In this document: positions 15,386-22,471 of the stretch, piece after piece
Layout: the number at the start of each line of letters is the position of its first letter
Numbering within the stretch: the stretch's first letter is position 1
Assembly (NCBI GenBank): GCA_047975265.1
Contig: JBKEDE010000021.1
Location: forward strand, 1 to 25,542
Direction: 5' to 3'
DNA: 25,542 nt
DNA from: UJ101 sp047975265
Lineage (GTDB): Bacteria > Bacteroidota > Bacteroidia > Flavobacteriales > UJ101
The notes under the pieces: generated by a model
What the model was told of the DNA's origin: nothing
Databases searched by the model: none
What the model saw: the letters and a program-made list of their open reading frames with translations, nothing else
Made by a program: the position numbers and the translations under genes

Positions 15386-16363
15386 ATGACTTGGTTTAAA
15401 AAAATTTTTTCAAAAGAAAAAAAAGAAACATTAGATAAAGGATTAGAAAAATCCCAAGCCTCTTTTTTTGGAAAGATATCCCGTGCAGTTACCGGAAAAT
15501 CAAAAGTAGATGATGAAGTATTAGATAGTCTGGAAGAAATACTTATTACGTCTGATGTAGGAGTTGACACGACACTAAAGATTATTGAACGTATTGAAAA
15601 CCGTGTACAGAAAGATAAGTATGTAGGAACTTCAGAGCTGAATAAAATTCTGAAAGAGGAAATTATGGGACTTTTGTCAGAAAATGAAACAGGAGAATCA
15701 GTCAATACTTTTTCTGTTCCGGTTCATGAAGAAAATATCCCTCATGTAATAATGGTTGTAGGAGTTAATGGAGTAGGAAAAACAACAACCATCGGAAAAC
15801 TGGCGGCACAATTTAAAAAAGAAGGCAAAAAAGTGATTTTGGGTGCAGCTGATACTTTTCGGGCAGCCGCAGTTGATCAATTAGTCATTTGGTCAGAAAG
15901 AGTAGGTGTGAATATTGTAAAACAAGATATGGGTTCTGATCCGGCTTCTGTAGCATTTGACACGCTTCAGAGTGCTAAAGCTCAAAAGGCTGATGTTGTT
16001 CTTATTGATACAGCAGGAAGATTGCATAACAAAGTTAATTTGATGAATGAATTATCAAAAATAAAACGAGTGATGCAAAAAGTAATTCCCGATGCTCCGC
16101 ACGACGTTATGCTTGTTTTGGACGGATCGACAGGGCAGAACGCTTTTGAACAGGCAAAACAATTTACCGCAGCTACAGACGTTTCTTCTTTAGTGGTAAC
16201 CAAACTTGATGGCACGGCGAAAGGAGGCGTAGTTATAGGAATTTCAAATGAATTCCAAATTCCGGTTCGTTATATTGGAGTAGGAGAAGGAATCGATGAT
16301 TTACAAGTTTTTAATAAATATGAATTTGTGGATTCTTTCTTTGGTAAGAAAGTACTAAGCTAA
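15386..16363 (+). CDS. ftsY: Signal recognition particle receptor FtsY
   Basis: A 325-aa SRP GTPase that receives ribosome-SRP complexes at the inner membrane. It starts MTWFKKIFSKEKKETLDKGL, the short basic N-terminus usual in this phylum (no long acidic A domain). The NG domain shows the G1 loop GVNGVGKTTTIGKLA (about residues 129-143), DTFRAAAVDQL, DTAGRLHNK and TKLDGTAKGG. The TTG at 15380 is in frame, but the ATG at 15386 gives the family start. It is downstream of the rpmB-rpmG-DUF4295 genes. What follows it is an accessory region, not a housekeeping gene. Confidence 0.97.
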   Translation: MTWFKKIFSKEKKETLDKGLEKSQASFFGKISRAVTGKSKVDDEVLDSLEEILITSDVGVDTTLKIIERIENRVQKDKYVGTSELNKILKEEIMGLLSENETGESVNTFSVPVHEENIPHVIMVVGVNGVGKTTTIGKLAAQFKKEGKKVILGAADTFRAAAVDQLVIWSERVGVNIVKQDMGSDPASVAFDTLQSAKAQKADVVLIDTAGRLHNKVNLMNELSKIKRVMQKVIPDAPHDVMLVLDGSTGQNAFEQAKQFTAATDVSSLVVTKLDGTAKGGVVIGISNEFQIPVRYIGVGEGIDDLQVFNKYEFVDSFFGKKVLS

Positions 16364-16430
16364 AAAGTAATTATTTGCATTTCTTTTATTTTTTAAATAA
16401 ATTTACTAAATAATCTAAATTTGGAACGTC

Positions 16431-16443
16431 ACTGCGTTTAGCA
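16431..16443 (+). repeat. 13-bp motif ACTGCGTTTAGCA, copy 1
   Basis: This motif occurs 21 bp before the ATG of the lipoprotein gene at 16465. A second copy with one change (ACTGCATTTAGCA) is at 17676-17688, 29 bp before the next orphan gene. They may mark the edges of cassette-like units. Confidence 0.6.
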
Positions 16444-16464
16444 GGGGTCATTGGTAGCAACAAT

Positions 16465-17319
16465 ATGACGAAAGCGAGACAGACAATAATAGCATTGATT
16501 TTTATAGTTTTCGGACTGACAGCTTGTAATAATTCAAGTCGTCCGACTAATACTGAGAATAAAACTCCAACGGTTGACATTCTGGCAAATGTTGTTACGA
16601 CAACTAATACATTGGACAATGATACCATCATCTACGACTATTCTTATTTTCCCATTGACAGCACTTTCTCAGCCAAAGTTTTGACAGTTGGAACATTTCA
16701 CAGTGACGAAGTTTGGGATAATGCGGACAAAGAAAAATGGTTCGGACTTTTTCACGGCAAGACAGGCTTTTACATTGCAGAAACTAAATTGAAAACTCAA
16801 AGAGTTAATGACGGAATCGTTGACGAGAATGAAAATGAGAAAACAGGTTGGGACGTTCAAACTATCAATAAAGACACATCTATAATTTTAATTGAGCCAC
16901 TAAGTTTTTTGACTGCTCATAAAGTTCAACAAGTTGTTTTATCGAAAGAGCAAATCTTTCCTGGTGACACTTTAAAAATTAGCTATTTAGGTGTTGATTA
17001 TAAAATATTTGCGACAGGAGGCAAAAAGAAAGTTCAAGACAACCCAGAGTGGTTTGACGTTTGGAATTACAAACTTTATTTGACAGCGACAATTAAAGGA
17101 CGACAGCACAAGAGTCTTCTAGTTGCTCAACCAAATTTTGATGACCAGATGATAAACTTAATTTTTGCTGGTGACATTGACGGTGATGAAATTTTAGATT
17201 TAATAATAGATACTTCACGACATTACAATGCAACAAGTCCGACAATTTATTTGTCAAGACCTGCTGACAATGGACAAGTGGTAAAACCAATTGGAGGACA
17301 TACAAGTGTCGGATGCTGA
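16465..17319 (+). CDS. Orphan lipoprotein of unknown function
   Basis: A 284-aa probable lipoprotein with lipobox GLTAC (Cys21) after a hydrophobic segment, then a Thr/Asn-rich linker (about 22-60) and a folded domain. Near the C-terminus there is GDIDGDEILDLIIDTS, similar to an FG-GAP or EF-hand-like calcium loop (DxDxDxxxD pattern). The last residues are GGHTSVGC. Asp codons are mostly GAC here (by hand about 16 GAC to 8 GAT), while ftsY next door is mostly GAT (about 17 to 5), a sign of separate ancestry. It sits in the accessory stretch between ftsY and the nos genes. No enzyme family is recognised. Confidence 0.75.
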   Translation: MTKARQTIIALIFIVFGLTACNNSSRPTNTENKTPTVDILANVVTTTNTLDNDTIIYDYSYFPIDSTFSAKVLTVGTFHSDEVWDNADKEKWFGLFHGKTGFYIAETKLKTQRVNDGIVDENENEKTGWDVQTINKDTSIILIEPLSFLTAHKVQQVVLSKEQIFPGDTLKISYLGVDYKIFATGGKKKVQDNPEWFDVWNYKLYLTATIKGRQHKSLLVAQPNFDDQMINLIFAGDIDGDEILDLIIDTSRHYNATSPTIYLSRPADNGQVVKPIGGHTSVGC

Positions 17320-17717
17320 GAGAATTGCTGCTACTAAAACAGGTTTTGTGTCAGGCGGGCAAAAGTGCCAAACCGAAGTTATCGCTTCCAAATTCGCTAC
17401 TGAGTTTATACGAGGACTGTTGGTAGAAAAGTATTGTAAAGAAAAATATATACCGACAAACGAAGAATGAAAAGAATCATTGACTACAACAAAGTGTACA
17501 TGTAAGAGTAGATCAAGTCCTAAATCGATGTTTCGGGCTTCCATACTCTTCCAAGTTTTATCTGCCCATCGAGGAAACGTATTCTAACATACGCTAAAAG
17601 CAATTTAGTGCCACTTTTTTGCTCCCAATAAACGAAATTTCTACAAATCCCTTATATTTACCCAGAAAATACAGAACTGCATTTAGCAACTTGTTATCAA
17701 ACATTTGAGAAAACGAA
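17320..17717. other. Intergenic accessory spacer without a convincing gene
   Basis: About 400 bp between the two orphan genes. One frame is open from 17285 to 17470 (possible starts TTG 17291 or GTG 17306; ...AERIAATKTGFVSGGQ...), overlapping the lipoprotein's 3' end. It matches no family I know and may be a gene remnant or chance. The rest (17471-17717) has stops in all frames and ends with the second ACTGCATTTAGCA motif. Confidence 0.5.
17676..17688 (+). repeat. 13-bp motif ACTGCATTTAGCA, copy 2
   Basis: It is 12/13 identical to the motif at 16431-16443 in the same orientation and lies 29 bp before the ATG at 17718. Its TTAGCAA (17683-17689) is inverted as TTGCTAA at 18223-18229, in the last codons of the same gene. 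Confidence 0.6.
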
Positions 17718-18239
17718 ATGAAGATAATTCCATCTGATAAAATTGAAATATTAACTGCTCTTTCAAATCAAGAAGTTAGAAAAATATTAGCGGAAAATAT
17801 TCGACCAAAAAAAGTGCTGAAAATTGGATTTAACAAATCTCAGGGAAAGGAATTATTTGAAGGAAATTTTAAACAAGATAGCTTTGAAATACAGCGAATA
17901 ATAACTGGACGGAATTCTTTTCTTCCTCAAATCAAAGGAAAAATTCAACCGAATATAAATGGAACCAAATTAGTTGTGGATTTAAAAGTTAGCACTTTCG
18001 TAATTGTATTTATATTATACGGGCTGACTTTTGTTGGATTTGCATTTATTATGGGGATTATAGGAGTTATAAATCAAGAAACTAATCCTATTTTATTGAT
18101 TTTCCCATTAATAATGATTGGATTTATAATTGGGCTAGTTCATTACGGATTTAATAGCCAAAAAGACAAATCTATAACTGATTTAAAGAGAATTGTAAAC
18201 GGACAAATAAAAGAAAAAACGTTTGCTAACAATGTATAA
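17718..18239 (+). CDS. Orphan two-helix membrane protein
   Basis: A 173-aa protein. The first ~90 residues are soluble (KVLKIGFNKSQGKELFEG...GRNSFLPQIKGKI), followed by two hydrophobic helices at about 92-117 and 123-143 and a short polar tail. The last codons (ANNV, stop) are formed by GCTAACAATGTATAA. Such 'AACAATGTATAACC' ends recur, in my recollection, behind many accessory genes in Bacteroidota, which suggests the gene arrived as a mobile unit. No family is recognised. The strand and frame are supported by a good signal of coding composition and a clean start. Confidence 0.7.
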   Translation: MKIIPSDKIEILTALSNQEVRKILAENIRPKKVLKIGFNKSQGKELFEGNFKQDSFEIQRIITGRNSFLPQIKGKIQPNINGTKLVVDLKVSTFVIVFILYGLTFVGFAFIMGIIGVINQETNPILLIFPLIMIGFIIGLVHYGFNSQKDKSITDLKRIVNGQIKEKTFANNV

Positions 18240-18289
18240 CCGCAATTCATACCCTTATGGATTTATTTACATTGATTCAGAAGCCAAAG

Positions 18290-18712
18290 TTAAATTTTGA
18301 TAGGATCATCGAGATTATCAACAATGTATTGAATGCTTTGCTCTTTAAATCTGCTTTCAATTCCTCTTTTTAAAATAGAGTATCGATCGTGCAAAGGACA
18401 TGGATTTCGGTCAGAGCAATCATGCAAATCCAATACGCATTTGTTAAAAACATCCTCTTTTTCCAGTATAATCACAATTTCAAAAATCGTTTTTTGTAAA
18501 TTGTCGTGGCTCATATAAAATCCGCCACCAGGTCCTTTTGAAGAAGAAATTATATTTTTTTGAGAAAGTCGTTGTAATATTTTTTTCAAGAAAGATTCCG
18601 GTATATCAAGAACACCTGCAATGTCTTTTGCTTTAAATCGTTTATCCTGTGTTCCTTCTTTTGCTATGTAAAAAACAGCTCGTATTCCGTATTTAGTCAT
18701 TCGTGTAAACAT
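18290..18712 (-). CDS. Rrf2-family transcription regulator, likely Fe-S sensing
   Basis: A 140-aa winged-helix regulator. The N-terminus MFTRMTKYGIRAVFYIA and the helix-turn-helix around IAGVLDIPESFLKKILQRLSQKNIISSSKGPGGGF (about 31-65) are typical of Rrf2 (IscR/NsrR/RsrR) proteins. Three cysteines, C92, C99 and C105 (spacing x6 and x5, followed by PLHD), are placed like the [2Fe-2S]/[4Fe-4S] ligands of that family. It is divergent from the nos operon and shares a 104-bp intergenic region with a palindrome. It is therefore a good candidate for a nitric-oxide- or redox-sensing regulator of N2O reduction and of itself. Calling it NsrR would go beyond the sequence. Confidence 0.92.
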   Translation of the reverse strand: MFTRMTKYGIRAVFYIAKEGTQDKRFKAKDIAGVLDIPESFLKKILQRLSQKNIISSSKGPGGGFYMSHDNLQKTIFEIVIILEKEDVFNKCVLDLHDCSDRNPCPLHDRYSILKRGIESRFKEQSIQYIVDNLDDPIKI

Positions 18713-18716
18713 AGTA

Positions 18717-18724
18717 CGAAGATA
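18717..18724 (-). promoter_or_regulatory. Candidate -7 box of the Rrf2 gene
   Basis: The minus strand reads TATCTTCG, one mismatch from TAnnTTTG, only 5 bp from the annotated ATG at 18712, so the message would be almost leaderless. Its -33 region would overlap the palindrome at 18742-18767. Confidence 0.3.
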
Positions 18725-18741
18725 AAAAAATAAAAAATCAT

Positions 18742-18767
18742 AATAAAAGATAAAAATATCCTTTATT
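18742..18767. promoter_or_regulatory. Imperfect palindrome, candidate operator for the nos/Rrf2 divergent promoters
   Basis: AATAAA-A-GATA-AAAA-TATC-C-TTTATT is an inverted repeat with 10 of 11 arm positions paired and a 4-bp centre. It ends 5 bp before the nos -7 box and covers the -33 area, the place for a repressor. The region is very AT-rich, so a chance match is possible. Confidence 0.5.
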
Positions 18768-18772
18768 ATTTT

Positions 18773-18780
18773 TATATTTG
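18773..18780 (+). promoter_or_regulatory. -7 box of the nos operon promoter
   Basis: TATATTTG is an exact TAnnTTTG match, 36 bp before the cytochrome c ATG (18817). No TTTG is present at the -33 position; instead the palindrome lies there. Confidence 0.6.
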
Positions 18781-18816
18781 TGGGCGTAATTTAATTTTTT
18801 AAAATAAAAAGATAGA

Positions 18817-19290
18817 ATGAAGAAAATAATTTTGGCATGGAGCGTTTTTGCTATTATTGCTTGTGGATCAGATAAAAAGGAGAATAATAGTCAAGGAGAA
18901 ACTAAAGCTGAAACCGAAAAGAAAACGGAGAAAAAAGAGCGTAGAAGTCGGAAAAAAGATGATAAAGGAATTGGTCCTGTAACAGAATTAAAACTTCCTG
19001 ATACAATAGACCAAGCAATGGCTACAGAAGGAAAAGCAATTTTTGAAGCAAAGTGTACGGCTTGCCACAAGCCTACGGAAAAATACATCGGACCGGCTCC
19101 TAAAGGTGTTTTGGACAGACGTACTCCGGAATGGGTGATGAACATGATTTTAAATCCGGAAGAAATGCTTCAAAAAGACCCGATAGCTAAACAGCTTTAC
19201 CGAGACAATAACGGTGCTGTAATGGCCAACCAAAACTTAAAAGAAGACGAAGCCAGAAAAGTATTGGAATTTTTTAGAACAATAGAGTAA
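18817..19290 (+). CDS. Lipoprotein monoheme cytochrome c, probable electron donor to NosZ
   Basis: A 157-aa protein with lipobox AIIAC (Cys16), a long Lys/Glu-rich flexible linker (about 20-50) and a small cytochrome c domain. The heme motif is CTACH (C80, C83, H84), and a Met at 136 (GAVMANQ) is the likely sixth ligand. It would be anchored in a membrane with the heme domain in the periplasm. It is the first gene after the nos promoter and 69 bp ahead of nosZ, a common place for the electron donor in clade II nos clusters. The donor role is inferred from this position. RBS-like A-rich sequence precedes the start. Confidence 0.92.
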   Translation: MKKIILAWSVFAIIACGSDKKENNSQGETKAETEKKTEKKERRSRKKDDKGIGPVTELKLPDTIDQAMATEGKAIFEAKCTACHKPTEKYIGPAPKGVLDRRTPEWVMNMILNPEEMLQKDPIAKQLYRDNNGAVMANQNLKEDEARKVLEFFRTIE

Positions 19291-19359
19291 ATTATAATGA
19301 AAATCAATATATTCGTTTTAACAGTAAGCGAATTACTACAAACTTTAAAAGTTATAACA

Positions 19360-21327
19360 ATGAGAAATTTAATAACTGGATTTTTAACATTTGCCATAAC
19401 TGCAATGATGATAAGTTGTGGTGATAAGGAAAACGTAGCCCCGAGAGGTACTGAAAATGTCGTTTCGGATGCTGCATCACAAACCTATGTGAAACCGGGA
19501 GAGTATGACGAATTTTATGCATTTCTGTCGGGAGGATTTAGCGGACAATTATCTGTATATGGATTGCCTTCAGGAAGATTATTAAAAATTATTCCGGTAT
19601 TTTCTGTCGATGCAGAAAAAGGGTATGGATTCAATGAAGAAACCAAGCCTATGCTTGAAACATCGGTAGGATTTGTACCTTGGGATGATTCTCACCACCC
19701 TGAATTATCTCAAACCAATGGAGAAACAGACGGACGTTGGATTTTTATCAACGGTAACAACACGCCGCGTATTGCACGTATCGATTTAGGAACATTTGAA
19801 ACAGCAGAAATTATTGAGATTCCAAACAGTGGAGGAAATCATAGTTCGCCGTTTACAACAGAAAATACAGAATATGTAGTGGCAGGAACACGGTTTTCAG
19901 TACCTATTCCACAAAAAGATATGTCCATCGCTGAGTATAAAGGAAATTTCAAAGGAGCTTTGTCTTTTATTAGTGTAGATAAAGAATCTGGAGATATGGA
20001 ATTGGCATTTCAGGTTTTAATGCCTGGATTTGATTATGACTTAGCTCACTCAGGAAAAGGGAAATCGCACGGATGGACTTTCTTTACTACGTATAATACA
20101 GAAGAAAGTAACACGTTATTAGAAGTTGGTGCTTCTCAAAATGATAAAGATTTTATAGCTGCTATCAACTGGAAAAAAGCTGAAGAATACATTAAAGAAG
20201 GTAAATTTAAAGAAATTCCTGCTAATTATACAAATAATGAATACAGCGATGAAGTACATTCTGCTACAACAAAGCGATACGACAAAGTTAAAGTTTTAGA
20301 CCCTGCAGACTGCCCGGGATTGGTTTATTTCTTACCTACTCCTAAATCTCCTCACGGAGTTGATGTAGATCCTAGTGGAGAATATATCGTAGGAAATGGT
20401 AAATTATCAGCAGATTTAACAGTTCACTCCTTTACAAAAGTATTAGATGCTATTGAAAATAAGAAATTTGAAGGTGAGGCTTATGGAATCCCTGTTTTGA
20501 AAATGGAAGACATTTTAGCAGGTATTGTAAAAGAACCAGGGTTAGGTCCTTTACATACAGAGTTTGATGGAAAAGGGAATGCCTACACTACATTCTTTAT
20601 TTCTTCGGAAGTAGTAAAATGGAAATTAGGAACATGGGAAGTGGTAGATAGACAACCTACTTACTATTCCGTAGGTCATTTGATGATTCCTGGTGGTGAT
20701 AGTGCAAAACCAGACGGTAAATATTTAGTAGCGATGAATAAGATTACAAAAGACCGTTACTTACCAACCGGTCCTGAAATGAACCATTCAGCTCAGCTTT
20801 ATGATATTACAGGAGAAAAGATGAAGCTTATATTGGATTTCCCTACGGTTGGAGAGCCGCATTATGCACAAGCTATTTCAGCGGATAAAATCACATCTAA
20901 GAAAATCTTTAAGTTAGAAGAAAACAAGCATCCTTACGCTACAAAAAGCGAAGCTGAAGCAAAAGTAGTACGAGAAGGAAACGATGTACATGTTTATATG
21001 ACTTCGATCCGAAGCCACTTTGCTCCGGATAACATAGAAGGTATAAAAGTAGGAGACAACGTTTATTTCCACGTAACAAACTTAGAGCAAGACTGGGATG
21101 TTCCTCATGGATTTGCTGTTATGAAAGCAAGAAATGCAGAGTTACTAATTATGCCGGGACAAACGGAGACCTTACTTTGGAAGCCACAAAGTCCGGGTGT
21201 ATATCCTATGTATTGTACCGACTTCTGTTCTGCACTACACCAAGAAATGCAAGGTTATGTTCGAGTTTCTCCTGCAGGGAGTAATACAGAATTAAAATGG
21301 TCAGTAGGAGAATCAAGTAAAGAATAA
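19360..21327 (+). CDS. nosZ: Nitrous oxide reductase, clade II (Sec-type)
   Basis: A 655-aa copper enzyme reducing N2O to N2. The N-terminal seven-bladed propeller carries CuZ-type histidines: DDSHH (H112/H113), GNHSSP (H161), HSGKGKSHGW (H230, H237), DEVHS (H300), SPHGVDV (H332), GPLHTEF (H399) and EPHYAQ (H501). Which of them bind CuZ needs an alignment. The C-terminal cupredoxin domain has the CuA motif C619-x3-C623-x3-H627-x2-M630 (YCTDFCSALHQEMQGY). There is no twin-arginine signal; instead a Sec signal ends MISC (Cys20), so it may be a lipoprotein. I chose the ATG at 19360 because it gives this signal peptide; the in-frame ATG at 19297 would add 21 unrelated residues. Confidence 0.97.
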   Translation: MRNLITGFLTFAITAMMISCGDKENVAPRGTENVVSDAASQTYVKPGEYDEFYAFLSGGFSGQLSVYGLPSGRLLKIIPVFSVDAEKGYGFNEETKPMLETSVGFVPWDDSHHPELSQTNGETDGRWIFINGNNTPRIARIDLGTFETAEIIEIPNSGGNHSSPFTTENTEYVVAGTRFSVPIPQKDMSIAEYKGNFKGALSFISVDKESGDMELAFQVLMPGFDYDLAHSGKGKSHGWTFFTTYNTEESNTLLEVGASQNDKDFIAAINWKKAEEYIKEGKFKEIPANYTNNEYSDEVHSATTKRYDKVKVLDPADCPGLVYFLPTPKSPHGVDVDPSGEYIVGNGKLSADLTVHSFTKVLDAIENKKFEGEAYGIPVLKMEDILAGIVKEPGLGPLHTEFDGKGNAYTTFFISSEVVKWKLGTWEVVDRQPTYYSVGHLMIPGGDSAKPDGKYLVAMNKITKDRYLPTGPEMNHSAQLYDITGEKMKLILDFPTVGEPHYAQAISADKITSKKIFKLEENKHPYATKSEAEAKVVREGNDVHVYMTSIRSHFAPDNIEGIKVGDNVYFHVTNLEQDWDVPHGFAVMKARNAELLIMPGQTETLLWKPQSPGVYPMYCTDFCSALHQEMQGYVRVSPAGSNTELKWSVGESSKE

Positions 21328-21357
21328 AATAGATTACTTTTAAGTTTTTTGTATAAC

Positions 21358-21402
21358 ACTAAAGCTGCTACTGATTTTTATTAGAAGTGGCTTTAGTCTT
21401 TT
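21358..21402 (+). terminator. Hairpin between nosZ and the NosB-like gene
   Basis: ACTAAAGC (21358-21365) pairs with GCTTTAGT (21390-21397), with weaker inner pairing, and is followed by CTTTT. It could be a partial terminator or an mRNA-stabilising hairpin that raises nosZ over the maturation genes. No TAnnTTTG box follows before 21477. Confidence 0.55.
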
Positions 21403-21476
21403 AAATCAGAAAAAAAAACGATAATCAGATTGTACGCAATTTAGTGATACATAAAATATTATAAAAACATAAACCG

Positions 21477-22049
21477 ATGAGAAAAGATAAAATAATATTC
21501 ATTATAGGCGTTTTACTCCTGTTAGGATTGTTCTTCTTTCCGTTGTGGAATATAACATTAGAAGCACCTCAATACCCCGATTCGTTAGGAATGGATATAT
21601 GGATTACAAAAATTGCAGACCATAATCCCAATGATATTAAAAATATTAACTTGATGAACCATTATGTCGGAATGGCCGATATAAATTTAGATATGATTGA
21701 GTTCACCATTTTTCCTATCGTAATAGGTGTTATGGTAGCCTTAGGAGTATTAATCGGATTTACAGGAAATAAAAAACTATTTTTAGGATGGATTATTGTT
21801 ATGGTTCTTTTAGGAATTGCAGGAATGTATGATTTTTATGCATGGGAGTATGAATACGGACATAATCTAAACCCTCATGCGGCTATTAAAATTCCGGGAC
21901 AGGCTTATCAACCTCCTTTGTTAGGATCCAAAAAAATTCTTAATTTTAAAGCAACATCATTACCGGGAATAGGAGCTTATTTAATGACTGCGGGATTGGT
22001 ATTAACTTGCGTGGCCGTATTTTTATCCAATAAAAAAGAAGCAAAGTGA
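21477..22049 (+). CDS. NosB-like integral membrane protein of the nos cluster
   Basis: A 190-aa membrane protein with four hydrophobic helices (about residues 6-24, 73-95, 101-120, 163-183). A larger loop with conserved-looking PLWNITLEAPQYP and NLMNHYVGM sits between helices 1 and 2, and a Tyr/Gly/Pro-rich loop (AWEYEYGHNLNPHAAIKIPGQ) between 3 and 4. Clade II nos clusters commonly carry such a membrane protein beside nosZ (called NosB in epsilonproteobacteria). I assign it by location and topology, not by a proven homology. The loops with Met and His residues could bind copper, which is a guess. Its stop overlaps the nosL GTG start, so the two are translationally coupled. Confidence 0.75.
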   Translation: MRKDKIIFIIGVLLLLGLFFFPLWNITLEAPQYPDSLGMDIWITKIADHNPNDIKNINLMNHYVGMADINLDMIEFTIFPIVIGVMVALGVLIGFTGNKKLFLGWIIVMVLLGIAGMYDFYAWEYEYGHNLNPHAAIKIPGQAYQPPLLGSKKILNFKATSLPGIGAYLMTAGLVLTCVAVFLSNKKEAK

Positions 22050-22471
22050 GAAGACTAATTTGGATGCTGGTAGTAGGCTGTATCGTTGTTTCATGTAATA
22101 AAAAACCAAGAGATTTAGAGTACGGAAAAGATGAATGCCACTATTGTTCTATGAAAATTGTAGAAAAACAATTCGGAGCCCAAATGGTTACTGAAAAAGG
22201 GAAAATTCAAATGTATGATTCTGCAGAGTGTTTGATTAGAGATATTCTCAATCATCCTGAAAAAAAATCTTCCTTTTTAAAAGTAACCGATTATTTAACC
22301 CATGAATGGTTAGATGCTGAAAAAGCCTATTATTTAGTCAGTAAAAACCTGCCAAGCCCTATGGGAGCTAATTTAACTTCGTATAAAACAAAAGAGGAAG
22401 CGGATGATATGCAGACGAAAAAACAAGGAGACGTATTTAATTGGGAACAGATTAAAAAACATTTTGAATAG
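22046..22471 (+). CDS. nosL: NosL copper chaperone lipoprotein
   Basis: A 141-aa lipoprotein with lipobox VVSC (Cys17) and the NosL Cu(I)-binding motif CHYCSMKI (C31, C34, M36), followed by YDSAECLI. It delivers copper for building the CuZ site of NosZ at the outer face of the inner membrane. It starts with GTG at 22046, overlapping the stop of the previous gene (GTGA), with no better in-frame start. The nosD reading frame begins within or at its 3' end. Confidence 0.93.
   Translation: MRRLIWMLVVGCIVVSCNKKPRDLEYGKDECHYCSMKIVEKQFGAQMVTEKGKIQMYDSAECLIRDILNHPEKKSSFLKVTDYLTHEWLDAEKAYYLVSKNLPSPMGANLTSYKTKEEADDMQTKKQGDVFNWEQIKKHFE

Noticed and set aside
15220..15705. 161-aa minus-strand reading frame over the start of ftsY
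   Set aside because: It is antisense to the conserved ftsY and DUF4295 genes; Ser/Phe-rich composition typical of an antisense shadow.
17254..17544. 96-aa minus-strand reading frame
   Set aside because: It overlaps the lipoprotein 3' end, has no recognisable domain and no promoter; judged a shadow.
16364..18289. Insertion sequence or integrative element
   Set aside because: I find no transposase, integrase, tRNA target or matching terminal inverted repeats; only short motifs support mobility, so it is listed as a finding and not as a mobile element.
19297..19359. Upstream ATG for nosZ
   Set aside because: It would put 21 unrelated residues ahead of a clear Sec/lipoprotein signal that starts at 19360.
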